Shown here: positions 17,951 to 28,170 of the stretch, piece by piece
Layout of the letters: the number at the start of each line of letters is the position of its first letter
Numbering within the stretch: position 1 is the first letter of the stretch
Source of the DNA: Nostoc linckia FACHB-104
Lineage (GTDB): Bacteria > Cyanobacteriota > Cyanobacteriia > Cyanobacteriales > Nostocaceae
Length of the DNA stretch: 64,000 nt
Assembly: GCF_014696615.1 (NCBI RefSeq)
Contig: NZ_JACJQJ010000024.1
Coordinates: forward strand, 49,954 to 113,953
Reading direction: 5' to 3'
The notes under the pieces: generated by a model
Database searches by the model: none
What the model was told of the DNA's origin: nothing
The model's input: only the letters and a program-made list of their open reading frames with translations
Translations under genes and position numbers: made by a program

Positions 17951-20900
17951 CTACGCTCCTTGTGATTTTTGCTCCCCAACTTTGCCTAGGCTAATTTCCT
18001 TACCTGTGGGGAAAATTAGGCGCAGACGGTTGAGTAGTGTAGTTGTTTCTGGCGGTTTCGGGTTTTCTGCAGTGAAAGAATTACTATCTTGAATGCGAAT
18101 AATTACGGTAGCAGCGATACCTTCTACCTGACGACCGTTAACTTCGCGGAAAACTTGTGCCTTTATTTTATGAACACCAACTACTAAGTACCAGCCATCG
18201 GGCATCTTATAGATTTTATTATTTCCTGTTGGTTGGACATTCTCTTCGTTGGCGGGGTTGGTATAAGTGAAAACAATATTTTCCACCGTTGCTGGCACAG
18301 TCACGGCTTCGATGTTGTACTCATTATTGGCGTTGAAGTCTGACAAGCGAAAAGCTTGCTCATTTCCTAGTGAGATTCTATTGCCAACTGTATTATTACT
18401 GAGGTTAAGTAGATTAAATGCAACTACGCCACCGCAAGGAATGGCAACGCGTTTGTTGACAGGTTCGCTGCTACAACCACCTAAATCGGCTGGTGTATCA
18501 ATCCGCAAGGTGATGCTGATTTCCTCGCCAAAAACCCAACTGTCGAAATCATAAGTATAGTTAATCAGGAATTCACTATTGGCAGGCAGGCTTTCGTCCT
18601 TGGTACCGCCAGGATGTCGCCAAACATAGCTTAAAGACGAGTCTGCTGTTGGTTGAATGTCAAAAACGCGCACGGAAAATCCTTGGGCGTTGATACTGGC
18701 AATTTCTGCTTGAAAGTTAGCTACAGGAACACGATGCACGGTGAGGACATTAGCAGTTTTGTTAGTAATACCGTTGTCGTTGGTAATGGTGTACTCAACA
18801 GTTATTTGTAGCTGCTCTGCGTTACCGAGATTGACTGCATTTACAATTAACTCTGGGGGATTAGATTGATTATTCAGTGCCTCAGCAGAGATATCTTGTT
18901 CGCCAACCAGTACTCGGAAGCTACCACCTGCTTGCTGTGGGGTTAAAGATAATGGCCCATCATTGGCGCAGAAGTTGGTTTTATTAAGCACATTGCCTAT
19001 TTGGAAGTTGGCATTTGGTAGGGCGAGAATGGTTACTGGCTGCTGCGTTTGGTTAGTTAAGCCATTTGTGTCGGTAATAATGTATGCAATGGTAATTTCT
19101 AGCTGTTCCGCATTGCCTAAGTTGACTGCACTAGGAATCAACTGCGGTGGTTGCGATTGAGTATTGAGTACATCAGTAGAAATATCCTGTTCCCCAGCTA
19201 GCACTCGGAAGCTACCACCTCCTTGGTCGGGTATGAGGGATATTGGCGGATGATTAGCAGCAAAAGCAGTCTGATCTGGCTGTTCCCCAATTTGGAAGCC
19301 TGCATCTGGTGGGACGGAAATAGTTATCGGTTCCTGCACCTGGTTAGTAAAGCCATTGCCATCAGTAAAGGTATATTCAATAATCACCTGCAGCTGTTTG
19401 GTATTGCCCAAATTTACTGCACTGGGAATAAATTCTGGTGGTTCAACTTCTTTATTTAGGGTAGTTGCAGAGATATCTTGTTCACCAGCTAGTATGCGGA
19501 AGTCACCACCCGCTTGATTAGCTATTAGGGGTACTGGTGAATGATTAGTAGCAAAGACGGTTTGATTTGACTGTTCACCAATTTGGAAACCTGCATCTGG
19601 TGGGGCAAAAATAGTTACCTGCTGCTGTGCTTGGTTAGTTAAGCCTTGCTCATCGTTAATACTGTATTCCAGGATGACTTGTAGCTGTTTGGCATTGCCC
19701 AAGTTGACTGCACTGGGAATAAACTGTGATGGATTCGATGTAGTATCGAGTACAGCAGTAGAAATATCTTGCCCACCAACCAGTGCGCGGAAGGTACCAC
19801 CAGCTAGGTTGGGTCTGAGGGTTACTGGTAGGTCTTTGGTAGTAAAGTCGGTTTTAGTAGGCACACTGCCAATTTGGAAACTGGCATCTGGGAGAGCAAA
19901 AATTGTTATTGGTTTCTGCTCCTGGTTGCTAAAGCCATTTTCATCAGTAATAGAGTATCTAATAGTTAGCTGTAGCTGTTCAGCAGTACCTAAATTAACT
20001 GCACGGGGAATAAACTGCGATCGCTCAGATTCATTTTCCAGTACATTGGTAGAAATATCCTGTTCGCCAGCTAGTACTTGGAAGTTTCCACCTGTCTGGT
20101 TGGGTATGAGAGATACTGGCGGATCTTTGGGACTAAAAGCGGTTTGATTGTCGCCGATTTGGAAGTCTGCATCTGGTGGGGCGAAAATAGTCACCTGTTG
20201 GCTTGTTTTGTTAGTGCAACCATTATTGTTGGTAATGGTGTATTCAATTGTCACTTGCAACTGTTCGTCATCGTCTAAATCCACCTGACTGGGAAGAAAC
20301 TCTGGTGGTTGAGATGCGATATTTAACACGTCAGCAGAGATATTCTGATCGCCAACCAGCACCCGGAAGCTACCACCCGCCTGATTGGGTACGAGAAGTA
20401 CTGGCGGATCGTTGGTAGCGAAGCGGGTTTGATTAGATTGTTCGCCAATTCGGAAACGCGCATCTGGTAAAGCGAAGATGGTGATTTGCTGATTGGCTTT
20501 GTTGGTACAGCTTTGAGCGCTGGTAACGGTGTATTCAATCGTGATTTGTAGCTGTTCGGCATTACCTAATTGCACTTTGCTGACAAGTAATCTTGGCGGT
20601 TGCAATTTAGTATCAAGTACATTAGCAGAGATATCCTGTTCCCCAATTAGCACTCGGAAGCTACCACCTGCTTGCTTAGGTGTTAAGGATAATGGCTCAT
20701 TATTAGCGCAGAATGTGGTTTGATTTGCATTTCTACCTACCTGGAAGCTTGCATCTGGTAAGGGGTAGACAGTTACGGTGAGAGTATCAAAACTATCGTC
20801 TACAGCGTAGGTAAAGGTAATCGCAACTTCTGCATCTATATCTTGGGTGATATTACTGGGTTTAAAGTAATGTTTTCGTCCTTTGAAGAAAATTCCTTCT

Positions 20901-23878
20901 CCCTTGAGTGTGCCACCTTCTGGTTCTAAGATAAATTCGTATTCTGTAGTATCGCCTTCACAGAATTCTGTTTGTGTGAGTAAAACAATGGGGCGTGGTC
21001 TAGCTAATATATAACTGACTCGAGCAGTATCAGTACTACAACGGTAAGGTAGACAAAAATCTGCGACGACAACATCTTTGCGTTCTTGGAATTCTTTAAA
21101 CAGCAACTCCCAACTTGGAATGATTTCTTCTGGTGCAGCTGGCGGTAAAACTGCATTTTTTTCTATAGCCTCAGTGCGTGAGGTTTGTAATTGATAGATA
21201 GCAGGGTTTTGGTTCGCAGCCAAAACTTGTTTAACTTCTTCTCCATCCACATATACCAGGACGAATGTACCGCCTTTAGGTACTCCACCCAAATGTTCCA
21301 TACCTGGATGCTGTTGGGCGAATTTATGGAACAAATGCAACTCCATAAGTTGCTTGAGTCGTTCCCGATAGCTTTGTATTAAATCTTGGAGTTCAAAATA
21401 ACCTAAACTATCAGCAGCCGCACGATCGCCCATCTGAAAATTCAGTTCTTGCTGGCTGGCATAGTTTTCTGGGATATCTCGCAGTAAGCTATAGAGACTT
21501 TCAAAATCTTGAAATTCTGGTTGATTAATGATTGGTAATTCTTTTTCCAGCGTAATAGTAAAGTAATTCAACGAAACTATGGCAATTCTGGCTTTACCCC
21601 TTGGCTCATTCTTGGAATCGATGGGTAAATTGAGTTCGTCGGTGACAGATAGCCGTAGCTGGTAACTCAGCGAATTACTTGGTGGCTGAGGCTCAACACT
21701 GTAAGTTATTGTTCCAAATCTCAGGTAAAAGAACAAATCTTCAACTATTCGTTCCTGTTCTTGGGTAATTTGCTCGGCTGTCAGTCCTGAGAAGTCTAAG
21801 GAAATACTGTCATCATCTGCATTTTGGAAATCGTAGCGGGCAATACGCGTACCTGTATTATTCTTGAGGAACAGCTGGTATCGAGTCGGTGGGTTGTTAG
21901 CATTTGCTTCTGGCACAAATTCATAGTTTGACTTTGACTGCGCCAACTCTACAATCGGATTTACTAACTGAGTATCTGCGATCGCAGATAGACGCGGCTG
22001 GTCAAAGAAAACTCGCTTGAGTGTGTTTAAAAAGACATTTTGCGACCAGTCTTTATTTGTCTGCCACAGCTTGCTAAACCTATCTTTGATGCGCTCAAAG
22101 TTGGTTTCTAAGTCATCAATTTGACCTGAAACGTTGAGATCTTGAAAACTTGTCAAAGAACTGCATTTCAGGGTAATGACATCAAAGGGTAAGTTATATT
22201 GCTGTTGATATTGTTGAATTATATTCAGTGCTTTAGAAGTAGATTTACCGATATGCCCCTCAATTCGGTAAAAATTATACCCATCTAGGCGATACAACAG
22301 CTCGTCACGTGGTGAAGCATTATTTAGTGAAAAATAAGCTGGTAGCTGTTCACTACGTCCTTTACGGTAGGCATCGTAGCTCCAGAAACGATACAAGCTC
22401 GGGTAGTTAAAGTAATAAGGAATAGCCTGTTGGCTGAGTGTTACCGAACGGTCTTTACTAGGCGTGATTTTAATCGGCGTATTGTAATAAGGTAGCAGGT
22501 AATAACTTTCTGGTTTGCACAGTTTCAGAAGCCGTTCATAAAGGTAACGCACCTGCTTGACACGGCTTTGCTCGGCGTTGTTGATGGGAGGCTGGGTGAA
22601 ATGGCTACGATAAGGGGAAAGTGGTGCAATTACTGGATCGGCTTGATCGGGTGGGGGAATTATCCCTAAGAGTAAAAACTTGGGAAACCTTTGAGTATCA
22701 GGCGTACAGTCATCCATTAAATCAAAGGTAGCCTCAGCTAATTCATCATAAGCAGCTACTAGTTGGCTGAGGTAATCATAAAAATATTGCAGTGTAAAAG
22801 GAGCTTCCGGAACCTCAACTGTGGTAGCTGAAACTGTGGGATTTTGGATGCTATCTAGTAGCTTTTGCAAGCTTTGTCTAATCTGAGCAAAGTCGTTATA
22901 AGAAGCAGGTTGAAAGGAAGAGAAAAACGGCGAGAACAACTGAAACAGTTTCGGGAATGCTTTTTCAATTGCTGCGATCGCATTCTTGCAAACTAGGTAG
23001 TAGTTCTGCCAAAACCCAGCGTAGCTGTTAATTTTACTTAAGTCTACCTTTTGTTCTGCTGCCACATAACCAAAGCGCTGAACTTTAGGTGCATAATCTT
23101 TAAATGCCTGAATTTCAGAGTCAAATTCTTGGAGAAAGTGACTGGTAGTTTCAAAAACTTTAGAAGTGCCGTTTTTAGCGATATTTGCCCAAGGTTCTGG
23201 CAATTTATCGAACTGATATCCTTTTTGCAATAGGCTATCAGCACTAGTAATATCTGGCTTATTTTTTTGTGGAGAACGAGGGAGCAGAAAAAAGCGGAGA
23301 TTAAAATTACGCTGATTGCTTACTCTATCAAAGTCCAGTAAGCAGAAGTCAGTTTCTACATCTTGAATTTCATAAACTACAACTAGTACATTTTCACTCA
23401 AAAAAGTCTCGAATGCTGCTTTATCGCGCGGAGTCCCATTTTTAGCTTGATTGAGTGCTAAAAGATTATCAGCACTTTGCTCAAACAGTTCTATGACTGG
23501 AACAAATTTAAGTTGTGTAGTAGTTACTTCATCTTTAAGTTGTGTAGTAGTTACTTCATTATCTTGGGGAGTTGGTGCAAATAAAGACTCAGAAACTAGT
23601 TGCTCAATTTTATAATGAGTCAGTATTGTTGCTGGCACAGAAATCAGATATCCTTCCGAAGTAATGCCACATCCTGCGGATATTTGAATTTGAGCCTTTT
23701 TTGTATCAAATGTACTGCTCAAATCCATGCCCCAAACAATCCCTGTACCAATCAAATAGGCACGGGTGAGCCGATTCTGCCCATCAAGATAATTAACAAC
23801 TAGATTCAAATCATCTTTAGTTAACACCTGGTTAGGCATAAAGATGGGGTAGCTAATGTTTTTAATAATTGTGTTCAT
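17951..23878 (-). CDS. Giant CIS fibre/baseplate-extension protein with seven Ig/PKD-like repeats
   Basis: 1975 residues. The N-terminus (MPNQVLTKDDLNLVVNYL, then RLTRAYLIGTGIVWG, about 14-50) matches a domain seen at the start of large CIS proteins encoded next to the tape measure. Residues about 60-1000 are mostly globular without a recognised family. Residues about 1040-1715 contain seven repeats of about 97 residues, each starting xxPDAxFQIG and containing AGG(S/D/N)FRVL.GEQDIS and (L/V)NLGNAEQLQ(I/V)TIEYT. A further Ig-like region (about 1717-1975) closes the chain. Extended Ig arrays are usual for fibres. In the Anabaena thylakoid-anchored CIS, extended fibre and baseplate components mediate anchoring, so this is the leading candidate here. 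Confidence 0.75.
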   Translation of the reverse strand: MNTIIKNISYPIFMPNQVLTKDDLNLVVNYLDGQNRLTRAYLIGTGIVWGMDLSSTFDTKKAQIQISAGCGITSEGYLISVPATILTHYKIEQLVSESLFAPTPQDNEVTTTQLKDEVTTTQLKFVPVIELFEQSADNLLALNQAKNGTPRDKAAFETFLSENVLVVVYEIQDVETDFCLLDFDRVSNQRNFNLRFFLLPRSPQKNKPDITSADSLLQKGYQFDKLPEPWANIAKNGTSKVFETTSHFLQEFDSEIQAFKDYAPKVQRFGYVAAEQKVDLSKINSYAGFWQNYYLVCKNAIAAIEKAFPKLFQLFSPFFSSFQPASYNDFAQIRQSLQKLLDSIQNPTVSATTVEVPEAPFTLQYFYDYLSQLVAAYDELAEATFDLMDDCTPDTQRFPKFLLLGIIPPPDQADPVIAPLSPYRSHFTQPPINNAEQSRVKQVRYLYERLLKLCKPESYYLLPYYNTPIKITPSKDRSVTLSQQAIPYYFNYPSLYRFWSYDAYRKGRSEQLPAYFSLNNASPRDELLYRLDGYNFYRIEGHIGKSTSKALNIIQQYQQQYNLPFDVITLKCSSLTSFQDLNVSGQIDDLETNFERIKDRFSKLWQTNKDWSQNVFLNTLKRVFFDQPRLSAIADTQLVNPIVELAQSKSNYEFVPEANANNPPTRYQLFLKNNTGTRIARYDFQNADDDSISLDFSGLTAEQITQEQERIVEDLFFYLRFGTITYSVEPQPPSNSLSYQLRLSVTDELNLPIDSKNEPRGKARIAIVSLNYFTITLEKELPIINQPEFQDFESLYSLLRDIPENYASQQELNFQMGDRAAADSLGYFELQDLIQSYRERLKQLMELHLFHKFAQQHPGMEHLGGVPKGGTFVLVYVDGEEVKQVLAANQNPAIYQLQTSRTEAIEKNAVLPPAAPEEIIPSWELLFKEFQERKDVVVADFCLPYRCSTDTARVSYILARPRPIVLLTQTEFCEGDTTEYEFILEPEGGTLKGEGIFFKGRKHYFKPSNITQDIDAEVAITFTYAVDDSFDTLTVTVYPLPDASFQVGRNANQTTFCANNEPLSLTPKQAGGSFRVLIGEQDISANVLDTKLQPPRLLVSKVQLGNAEQLQITIEYTVTSAQSCTNKANQQITIFALPDARFRIGEQSNQTRFATNDPPVLLVPNQAGGSFRVLVGDQNISADVLNIASQPPEFLPSQVDLDDDEQLQVTIEYTITNNNGCTNKTSQQVTIFAPPDADFQIGDNQTAFSPKDPPVSLIPNQTGGNFQVLAGEQDISTNVLENESERSQFIPRAVNLGTAEQLQLTIRYSITDENGFSNQEQKPITIFALPDASFQIGSVPTKTDFTTKDLPVTLRPNLAGGTFRALVGGQDISTAVLDTTSNPSQFIPSAVNLGNAKQLQVILEYSINDEQGLTNQAQQQVTIFAPPDAGFQIGEQSNQTVFATNHSPVPLIANQAGGDFRILAGEQDISATTLNKEVEPPEFIPSAVNLGNTKQLQVIIEYTFTDGNGFTNQVQEPITISVPPDAGFQIGEQPDQTAFAANHPPISLIPDQGGGSFRVLAGEQDISTDVLNTQSQPPQLIPSAVNLGNAEQLEITIAYIITDTNGLTNQTQQPVTILALPNANFQIGNVLNKTNFCANDGPLSLTPQQAGGSFRVLVGEQDISAEALNNQSNPPELIVNAVNLGNAEQLQITVEYTITNDNGITNKTANVLTVHRVPVANFQAEIASINAQGFSVRVFDIQPTADSSLSYVWRHPGGTKDESLPANSEFLINYTYDFDSWVFGEEISITLRIDTPADLGGCSSEPVNKRVAIPCGGVVAFNLLNLSNNTVGNRISLGNEQAFRLSDFNANNEYNIEAVTVPATVENIVFTYTNPANEENVQPTGNNKIYKMPDGWYLVVGVHKIKAQVFREVNGRQVEGIAATVIIRIQDSNSFTAENPKPPETTTLLNRLRLIFPTGKEISLGKVGEQKSQGA
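18730..20765 (-). repeat. Seven-fold Ig-like repeat array in the 1975-residue protein
   Basis: Repeat starts (PDAxF or PNANF) fall near 20760, 20471, 20182, 19898, 19607, 19315 and 19022, a period of about 290 bp or 97 residues; a diverged eighth start is near 18730. Copies differ clearly at DNA level, so the array is old rather than a recent slippage product. Confidence 0.8.
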
Positions 23879-23885
23879 AAGTAAG

Positions 23886-23960
23886 TCGTTGTTATTTGTT
23901 ATTTGTTATTTGTCATTTGTTAATAAGCTCTTGCAATTACGAATTACGAATTACGAATTA
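23886..23960. repeat. Heptamer repeats GTTATTT and AATTACG
   Basis: About four copies of (gttattt) at 23888-23920 are followed by about four copies of (aattacg) at 23935-23958. Both have period 7. The second block runs into the 3' end of the baseplate gene that stops at 23951. Confidence 0.75.
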
Positions 23961-26900
23961 TCAATTGCTATCCCCAATGCAGTCTGATTTAGTACAATCG
24001 GATTCTCTTGATTACCGCTTTCTTGGGAATCCAGCAAAATTCCCTTGGGATAAACACTCCGTAGTTTGGGTAAAATTTCCACCAGTTGATTAAGTGCGCC
24101 AGTTAAATCGCAAGCGGCATCATCGCAAGCATCTAAAGCTAATTGTTCTAACCATTGATGATAAAAATCTTCAAAATGTCGCATTTGCTGCACATCTAAC
24201 CAGGCAATTTTGAGGGCGACGTGTGCCGGTGCTTCTAGCCGCAGGGTTTGTTCAATAAATCGGCGGAAGTTAATATTACGAAAGCGTTGTGGCCAGTAAG
24301 GTAAAACTATAGTCACCCAAAACGAGTAGGGATCTTGCCAAGTTAAACGAGGTTGTTCTCCCTCCTGTGTTTTAGCATCATCTGGAGTCACCAAAATTTG
24401 CAAAAATTCGTCTAAAACTGGAGCATTTGCTTTGGTTCGGGGACGCAACAAAATATGCTCTAATACATGAAATCCTTCATCATTGTTGCGTGCTTGCAAG
24501 GATGCGATCGCTCTCGTTCGCTCATCTTTATTGCTGTAATATTGACTAGCAAGGATTTGGTCTTTGCCTTCGTTGGTTAATTCCCAGCCATAAACACCAT
24601 TTTCACTGTCAATTAAGCGATAATTCTCCTCATCTTGCGCCAGTTCTACTAAGGTGTTGCCTTGTTCCCAAGCATCTGCCTTTGTCTTATAACGTTGAGC
24701 AGTCTGTAAAATAATTTGCTGATTATCACCGTAAATTTCCCCAATAAAGCCAGCTTGTTGTTCCTCTGTGTTGCACTTTAAACGGACAGTGCGGATTAAG
24801 AAAAATAAACGATTAATCGCTGCATCCTGCTCTTTTTCTGAGGTATAGGTACGTGGGTGAATTGCAACTTCAGTTTTGCGATTGCCTGGTTGATTCAGGA
24901 TGCGAAAGCCGAAACCTTCTTTGCTGGTGGTGAGGGATATTGCACCTGGCTCAAACAGGTTACCTAGTACATCATAATAAAAGCGATCGCGGGCTGTTTT
25001 TTCATCTGCAAACACGGGAATACTTTGCAGTAATATTTCACCCCCATGTAGCAATTGCCACCGATACTCAGAAGTTGAGTCCGGTAGTAGTTCAATTCGC
25101 AATATCGAGTCTACCGAGTTAAGTTGTTGAAAGATTTCCCCTGGAGTCTGTTGGGTATCGGCTACAGCTATCAGGTTGCCATCTTTATCTTTAATCCCTA
25201 ATCTGTAGCTTTGACTAGCTGGGCTGACATAACGCCGGAAGTAGCGCAGACTTTCGGCAAAGGCTTCTGTAGCTTGCCAAGCCGCATTTGCTGTGGAATA
25301 GGTGTTTAAACTTTGCAGTAAAATTTGATTTTCAGTAGGATTTTTTAATACAAAACGATAGTTCTTATCGATGGGTTCTACCGCTAATTTAAATTGATTT
25401 TGATTAGCTTGAATGCTACTGAACCAGCTTTGTAAATCTAAATCTCGTTCTTCTGGTGTCAACCACCGTTGATTGCGTTCAGATAATACTTTCCCAGCGT
25501 TATCTACCAAAGCATAGCCGTAGTAGGTGAATTTTTTGGGATTATCATCACCCAAGCGACTTTGACAGTAATTTCGCTGTTGTCTAATTTGCTGTAAGCT
25601 AGCGATCGCGTTTTCTTGGGCTATGGAACGAGAAACATAGCGTTCAACCCCTGTGAATGTAATAATTTCCCCGGGTGTAGATGCGATGGGTGGAATACTT
25701 AAGCGAAAGTAATATAATTCGCCGTCGAATTCGATGCTGATGAAATCTGCAAACGAGTTGGCGCTTTGGGTATTTGCAGGAGTTTCCAGTGGTAATCCAG
25801 CTAGCCGTACAGCTAATTCTCCTAGGAGAATGTTCAAATTAGTTTGACTTTCAGCTGCTGAGGGAAAATAGCGATCATATCTGACTAAAACATTTTTACC
25901 TGTTGCATCTACTACTTGCCAGCCGTAGTGATAGAAATAACTATAAGCAAGGCGTTGATAAAATTGATTATGTAAAGCAAATGATAAAAACTCTTCCTTA
26001 GCCGCTTCAGCTGCTGCTGGACTAGGATAGCTTTGCCGAGTTTTTAATGTCTGATTCTCTAAACCATAATTTACAGCCAAGATATAACTTTCAGGCGCTT
26101 GCTTGACGCGATAATGGCTGAAGTCACGCCGACGCACATCTGCAATCCCTAAAAGCCGAGAAACCCGCTTTTTGAAACCCGATACATTGTTGGTGTCCCA
26201 AACTTCCTGACAGTTGCAATAATTGAAAGCACGGAAGCGATCGCGGCTTAAGGTCGGATAGTCTTGTAAAAAGCGCGCCTTATCCTGCATAATCTCGGTT
26301 TGATGCTTCACTTTATCCGCGTGAGTCTCGAATATGCGGTAGTTTAGCAACACATAATCTGTAAAGGATTCAGCAAAACGGCCTAGTAAATGGTCAAGAA
26401 AACGGTTACGGCGATCGCGATAGGTTTCTCTTGTAGAATTATCTACATCCTCACCAATTTCGCCTAGATAATCTTTTGTGCTGAGAATCTCTTCCCACCC
26501 TGGAAAATTCTGTAACCTCTGAGCGAAATAAGTATACTGGCGATCAGCCTTACGGGTAGCATAGTCTTTTTGTTCTTCCTCTGCATCTATTTCCCAAGAA
26601 AAGAGGTCGCGTATATGAGAAAGTTGCACTAAATAATTTGCCAATATCTGATCAAAAAATACCAGATATCCTTTTAATTGCCGAGCTTGGGCTTTCCGCA
26701 ATGTGGTAGCTGTGTCAGGTAAGCCATCCTCACTAATACCGTAGGTTAAAGGAAAATCATGCTGGATGGAATAATGATCAGCTAAGTCGTAATAACTACC
26801 TTGCGGTACAATCAAATCTAGTTCACTTTTGTCACGTATAGCTTTGATGCGCGCCGCTTGTTGTTCATAGTAGCGGCGTTGCACCTCTGCCATATTCACT

Positions 26901-28000
26901 TCAATGGGAAGATTACCTTTAAATAATCTAACTTTGGAATATTTCACCCCCAGCACCGGACGATGTTTCTCGGTGAGTTGCAAATACCAAGGGTGCTGTG
27001 ATTGCGGTAAACCGTTAATGTAGCTGATGATACTCAGTTTACCAATTGCCGCTACACCAGGAACTTTAAGAATTTCTTGATATAAATCTGAAGTATGAAG
27101 AATTTTCGGCGGAGTCAAGGCTGCTAATTCGTCGGTATCGATAAAACCATGACTACCGTAAGGTTCAGTGTAAGTTGAATCGTGGAGGACTGAAGGTCTA
27201 CCAGCAAAGATTTCGGTGGGACTTTTGCCTTTATCTAGCAATTCTTGTAGAGTATAAAATCGCAAATGAGGTGAGAGAAATGACTGTACTTGTACGTAAA
27301 TATCTACTAGTACATCCTCGGCATCTGCATTCGCCGCCAATTCAATATCGGTACAGAGGGCAATTTCTTCCTCACCCAAAATCACCACATCATAAATATC
27401 TTCGCAGAGGTTGCGATATTTACACAAAACGCTGTTGACATTATCTAGTACATCCGCCCAGGAACGATAAAGTTGTCCGCAGGCGTTCTTACTATACTCA
27501 GGTTCCAGGTCAATATTAACAGTGTAAAGCCCACGGGGATGCAGACGAAAAGCTTTGTCTTTTGTCTGTGCGCCTGGAGGAGTGTATTGCAGAGTACTGT
27601 TAGTAAAGTCTACATAGATATCTGGTTCATAGCTTGTGACTTTCTCTAGCATGGCATTACGCACGCCAGGAATATCAATTAGACGCTTACATAAATCTAG
27701 TTCTGTGACTGGATTACAGGTGAGTATTTCATCAACCGTAAAAAAGTTGTTCTCTTTACTCTGAGGATTTGCCTTTGCCAACAAATCTTGGATATCCAAG
27801 TTATTGCGATAGCCTAAATCTGTAACGGCATAGCATAGTACCTCTAGGATAGTTACACCTGGATCGTGCAGATTATACTCTGTCCAAAGTTTACCGGACA
27901 AATTTTGTAAGTGTTGAATCCCGATATCCCGTAAGGTTTGAAAATTCAAATATGCGGGAAATTGGGGCTGACTTTTCGATATGCTTGGGTATTCCAGCAT
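23951..28000 (-). CDS. CIS baseplate wedge protein (Cis12/gp7-like)
   Basis: 1349 residues. The N-terminal motif LWTEYNLHDPGVTILEVLCYAVTDLGYR-like segment (about 38-65) is diagnostic of CIS gp7-type baseplate proteins. The rest is long and poorly conserved, with repeated short segments of the type FRLxxxxGxxL (for example near 850, 920 and 1060) suggesting several related beta-rich modules. It reads HDPGVTILE within a typical context and is next to the gp6/J-like gene, as in other CIS clusters. At 1349 residues it is longer than simple eCIS versions, consistent with extended baseplates. The short fibre-like membrane protein gene lies 170 bp upstream. Confidence 0.82.
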   Translation of the reverse strand: MLEYPSISKSQPQFPAYLNFQTLRDIGIQHLQNLSGKLWTEYNLHDPGVTILEVLCYAVTDLGYRNNLDIQDLLAKANPQSKENNFFTVDEILTCNPVTELDLCKRLIDIPGVRNAMLEKVTSYEPDIYVDFTNSTLQYTPPGAQTKDKAFRLHPRGLYTVNIDLEPEYSKNACGQLYRSWADVLDNVNSVLCKYRNLCEDIYDVVILGEEEIALCTDIELAANADAEDVLVDIYVQVQSFLSPHLRFYTLQELLDKGKSPTEIFAGRPSVLHDSTYTEPYGSHGFIDTDELAALTPPKILHTSDLYQEILKVPGVAAIGKLSIISYINGLPQSQHPWYLQLTEKHRPVLGVKYSKVRLFKGNLPIEVNMAEVQRRYYEQQAARIKAIRDKSELDLIVPQGSYYDLADHYSIQHDFPLTYGISEDGLPDTATTLRKAQARQLKGYLVFFDQILANYLVQLSHIRDLFSWEIDAEEEQKDYATRKADRQYTYFAQRLQNFPGWEEILSTKDYLGEIGEDVDNSTRETYRDRRNRFLDHLLGRFAESFTDYVLLNYRIFETHADKVKHQTEIMQDKARFLQDYPTLSRDRFRAFNYCNCQEVWDTNNVSGFKKRVSRLLGIADVRRRDFSHYRVKQAPESYILAVNYGLENQTLKTRQSYPSPAAAEAAKEEFLSFALHNQFYQRLAYSYFYHYGWQVVDATGKNVLVRYDRYFPSAAESQTNLNILLGELAVRLAGLPLETPANTQSANSFADFISIEFDGELYYFRLSIPPIASTPGEIITFTGVERYVSRSIAQENAIASLQQIRQQRNYCQSRLGDDNPKKFTYYGYALVDNAGKVLSERNQRWLTPEERDLDLQSWFSSIQANQNQFKLAVEPIDKNYRFVLKNPTENQILLQSLNTYSTANAAWQATEAFAESLRYFRRYVSPASQSYRLGIKDKDGNLIAVADTQQTPGEIFQQLNSVDSILRIELLPDSTSEYRWQLLHGGEILLQSIPVFADEKTARDRFYYDVLGNLFEPGAISLTTSKEGFGFRILNQPGNRKTEVAIHPRTYTSEKEQDAAINRLFFLIRTVRLKCNTEEQQAGFIGEIYGDNQQIILQTAQRYKTKADAWEQGNTLVELAQDEENYRLIDSENGVYGWELTNEGKDQILASQYYSNKDERTRAIASLQARNNDEGFHVLEHILLRPRTKANAPVLDEFLQILVTPDDAKTQEGEQPRLTWQDPYSFWVTIVLPYWPQRFRNINFRRFIEQTLRLEAPAHVALKIAWLDVQQMRHFEDFYHQWLEQLALDACDDAACDLTGALNQLVEILPKLRSVYPKGILLDSQESGNQENPIVLNQTALGIAIDNS

Positions 28001-28170
28001 GGAATTCAGGTGTGTTTAGAATATAAAAGAACAAAGTCAATTCAAAATTTATTCATGTAGATAGGAAACAGAAAAGCAATGATTTAATTAATTCTGTTTA
28101 AGTGTTTGAGGAAGATAACAACCATCAGTAGCACTTCTGATTATTTTGATAGTAGCATGATAACTTTTGC

